Assembly (NCBI GenBank): GCA_046594105.1
Contig: JBKJQB010000015.1
Span: 1 to 5,797, forward strand
DNA: 5,797 bases
Reading direction: 5' to 3'
Source of the DNA: JBDSGC01 sp046594105
GTDB lineage: Bacteria > Acidobacteriota > Thermoanaerobaculia > Gp7-AA8
Positions within the stretch are counted from its first letter, which is position 1. Each line of letters opens with the position of its first letter. The notes below the pieces were generated by a model that saw nothing but the letters and a program-made list of their open reading frames with translations, did no database searches and was not told the DNA's origin. The translations under genes were made by a program, and so were the position numbers. Positions 4,600 through 5,797 of this stretch are shown here, piece after piece.

Positions 4600-4702
4600 G
4601 ACGCCGGCTACGCCGGCTCGGGATCGCACGTGCTTTCTCTCAGGCAGCGCATTTCCCGAGCAACCGCGAGGACCGCACGACTGAGCTGCAGCGACAATCC
4701 GA

Positions 4703-4708
4703 TAGACT
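4703..4708 (+). promoter_or_regulatory. Possible -10 hexamer for mutS (TAGACT)
   Basis: TAGACT lies 10 bases before the mutS ATG at 4719. It is identical to the hexamer before the asparaginase gene. The best -35 match, CTGAGC at 4681-4686 with a 16-base spacing, is poor. If used, the mutS leader would be only a few bases, which agrees with the lack of a Shine-Dalgarno. The site is outside the composite repeat, 82 bases beyond its end. Confidence 0.3.
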
Positions 4709-4718
4709 CGCCCGCTCG

Positions 4719-5797
4719 ATGTCCCGCCCGGCCAGACTCACCCCGATGCTCGAGCAGTACTTCGAGATCAAGCGGCAGGTACCGGACGCCATCCTGTTCT
4801 ACCGCCTCGGTGATTTTTACGAGATGTTCTTCGAGGATGCGGAGAAAGCGGCGCCCATCCTCGATCTCGTTCTGACGGCCAGAAATCGAGGTCAGGAAAA
4901 CGAAACGCCGATGTGCGGCGTGCCCTTTCATGCTGCCGACGCGTACATCGCCCGGTTGATCCGTCACGGGCTGCGCGTGGCCATCTGCGATCAGGTCGAG
5001 GAGCCCTCCGCAGCGAAGGGACTGGTCCGTCGCGAAGTGGTCCGCATCGTCACCCCGGGGACGGCCACCGAGAGCCTGATCGTGGAGCGGGAGTGCTGCT
5101 ATCTGGTCTCGCTGGTCGCGTCGGCGAGCGCCGCCAATGACGGAAAAATCGGCGCGGCGTTTCTGGACGTCTCCACCGGCGACTTCTTTGTCACCCACTA
5201 CAACGACGTCACCGATCCTCGACTGTCGGACGATCTTGCCCGTCTGGCGCCCCGAGAAGCGATTGTGGCGCGCGATGCGCCCTCGTTTCCCCTGCACATT
5301 CCCACGACGACCGTCGAGCCCTCGATGTTTGAAGGGGCGGGAGCGCTGGAGACCCTGACCCGGCACTTCGGAACGCAGTCCCTGCGCGGATTTGGTCTGG
5401 ATGCGGACGATCCCCGCACCGGAGCGGCGGGTGCGGCGCTGCGTTACGCCGCCGCCAGCCACAAAAGGGCACTCGACCTTGTGCAGTCGCTGCGCATCGA
5501 CAACGAGACCGATTTTCTGCAGCTGGACGCGGCCACACTGGACAACCTCGAGGTCCTCGACTCCCGCGACGCCACCCGACCGCGAGCATCGTTGTGGAGC
5601 GTCGTCAACGCCACGCGCTCGGCCATCGGAGCGCGCACGCTCCGCAGCTGGCTGACCCGACCGCTGATGAGCCGCCAGGCCATCTTCGACCGTCACGACG
5701 CCGTCGACGAGCTTTCCCGCTCCCGGGCCATCCTGGAGCCGATGACCCAGCGACTGGCCAGCATCGCCGACCTGGAGCGGCTGGCTTCGCGCATCAC
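4719..5797 (+). CDS. mutS: DNA mismatch repair protein MutS, N-terminal 359 residues
   Basis: The frame is open from ATG 4719 to the right edge, so the protein is cut at residue 359 of an expected 850-900. MutS recognises mismatches and small loops and starts repair with MutL. Residues about 7-120 are the mismatch-binding domain I: LTPMLEQYFEIK (7-18), then RLGDFYEMFF (29-38). The last holds Phe33-Tyr34-Glu35, the Phe-x-Glu motif that stacks on and contacts the mispaired base. TPMCGVPFHAADAYIARLI and VAICDQVEEP follow as in other MutS proteins. The connector domain follows, and domain III (lever/core) begins near LQLDAATLDNLEVL, continuing through IGARTLRSWLTRPL to IADLERLASRI at the edge. 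The ATPase domain is outside the window. ATG 4719 gives the usual short tail before LTPM; ATG 4746 is internal to that motif. No Shine-Dalgarno is visible. Confidence 0.97.
   Translation, partial: MSRPARLTPMLEQYFEIKRQVPDAILFYRLGDFYEMFFEDAEKAAPILDLVLTARNRGQENETPMCGVPFHAADAYIARLIRHGLRVAICDQVEEPSAAKGLVRREVVRIVTPGTATESLIVERECCYLVSLVASASAANDGKIGAAFLDVSTGDFFVTHYNDVTDPRLSDDLARLAPREAIVARDAPSFPLHIPTTTVEPSMFEGAGALETLTRHFGTQSLRGFGLDADDPRTGAAGAALRYAAASHKRALDLVQSLRIDNETDFLQLDAATLDNLEVLDSRDATRPRASLWSVVNATRSAIGARTLRSWLTRPLMSRQAIFDRHDAVDELSRSRAILEPMTQRLASIADLERLASRI

Larger units (their letters stand above)
4392..4617. repeat. Outer small hairpins of the composite element
   Basis: Left: GCCCGC (4393-4398), loop GTCA, GCGGGC (4403-4408). 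Right: GCCGGC (4603-4608), loop TAC, GCCGGC (4612-4617). Read as reverse complement, the right module aligns with the left except for a one-base loop indel, two changes that form a swapped pair in the stem (C to G with G to C), and the two bases before AGAATG. Both are therefore copies of one ancestral module placed in opposite orientation. Confidence 0.7.
4391..4620. repeat. Composite nested palindrome (REP/BIME-like), three hairpin modules per arm
   Basis: This element dominates the 373-base gap between the membrane-protein gene and mutS. Two 96-base arms (4391-4486 and 4525-4620) are inverted copies around a 38-base centre. In each arm the order from outside is a small G/C hairpin, a large hairpin headed by GTAG, a 21-base spacer, and another small hairpin with a GACAGAA tail. 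The large modules are perfect copies over 30 bp. The inner modules match at 22 of 24 positions. The outer modules match imperfectly, with paired changes that keep the stem. The two 21-base spacers have identical length but no similarity above chance. GATC lies at both ends (4388-4391 and 4622-4625), possibly by chance. The organisation resembles BIMEs built from REP sequences that RAYT transposases act on; no transposase is visible here. Apart from it, 4346-4390 and 4621-4718 show nothing except a possible promoter for mutS. Confidence 0.85.

Noticed and set aside
4377..4601. A 74-residue open frame with AAGGA before its ATG
   Set aside because: Almost the whole frame is the translated composite repeat. 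Composition is low-complexity Ser/Arg/Pro/Gly, and the repeat structure, not a protein, explains the sequence.
4391..4620. CRISPR array
   Set aside because: The repeats are inverted, not direct, the units differ in sequence, and there are no regularly spaced unique spacers or cas genes.
4608..5696. A 362-codon open frame on the minus strand
   Set aside because: It is antisense to mutS, whose plus-strand frame carries clear MutS domain motifs. The length is explained by high G/C content.

Overview
This GC-rich window is dense with genes. It looks like chromosomal DNA of a free-living Gram-negative-type bacterium. A lipoprotein signal, a Sec signal peptide, a SpoIIAA-type STAS protein, a Rhizobium-etli-type asparaginase and the style of the MutS N-terminus together would suit Acidobacteriota or a relative. 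That assignment is an impression from protein style, not a demonstrated one. I see no tRNA, rRNA, CRISPR array, integrase or transposase.

Layout. Six genes run leftward on the minus strand. In order of transcription they are an acyl carrier protein (3948-3706), a FabF-type beta-ketoacyl-ACP synthase (3651-2428), a STAS-domain anti-sigma-factor antagonist (2392-2030), a class 3 (R. etli type) L-asparaginase (1908-841), a rhodanese-fold lipoprotein without its catalytic cysteine (844-380), and a secreted protein cut by the left edge (314-1). Gaps are 54, 35, 121, -4 (ATGA overlap) and 65 bases. ACP-KAS-STAS therefore looks like one operon and asparaginase-rhodanese a second, translationally coupled pair. 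The 121-base gap between them carries a GC-rich inverted repeat and a possible promoter. A small single-pass membrane protein of unknown function (about 4004-4345) diverges from the ACP gene. The intervening DNA contains a symmetric -10-like heptamer that could serve both directions. The 5' part of mutS (4719 to the right edge) runs rightward.

The most striking non-coding feature is 4391-4620, between the membrane-protein gene and mutS. It is a 230-base nested palindrome made of three hairpin modules per arm, in mirror order around a 38-base centre. It includes a perfect 30-bp inverted repeat whose hairpins are headed by GTAG, and two exactly equal 21-base spacers. It resembles a REP/BIME-type composite repeat, possibly a non-autonomous mobile element, sitting 98 bases upstream of the mutS start.

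How the genes may work together. ACP and KAS form a plausible two-protein acyl-chain-elongation module of the NodF/NodE kind, because no other fab gene is present. The STAS protein in the same operon could be an ordinary partner-switch regulator or could touch acyl metabolism. Asparaginase and the catalytically dead rhodanese lipoprotein are coupled, but the functional link is unknown. Several starts lack a Shine-Dalgarno sequence and lie 6-10 bases behind a -10-like hexamer, which suggests leaderless or near-leaderless transcripts.
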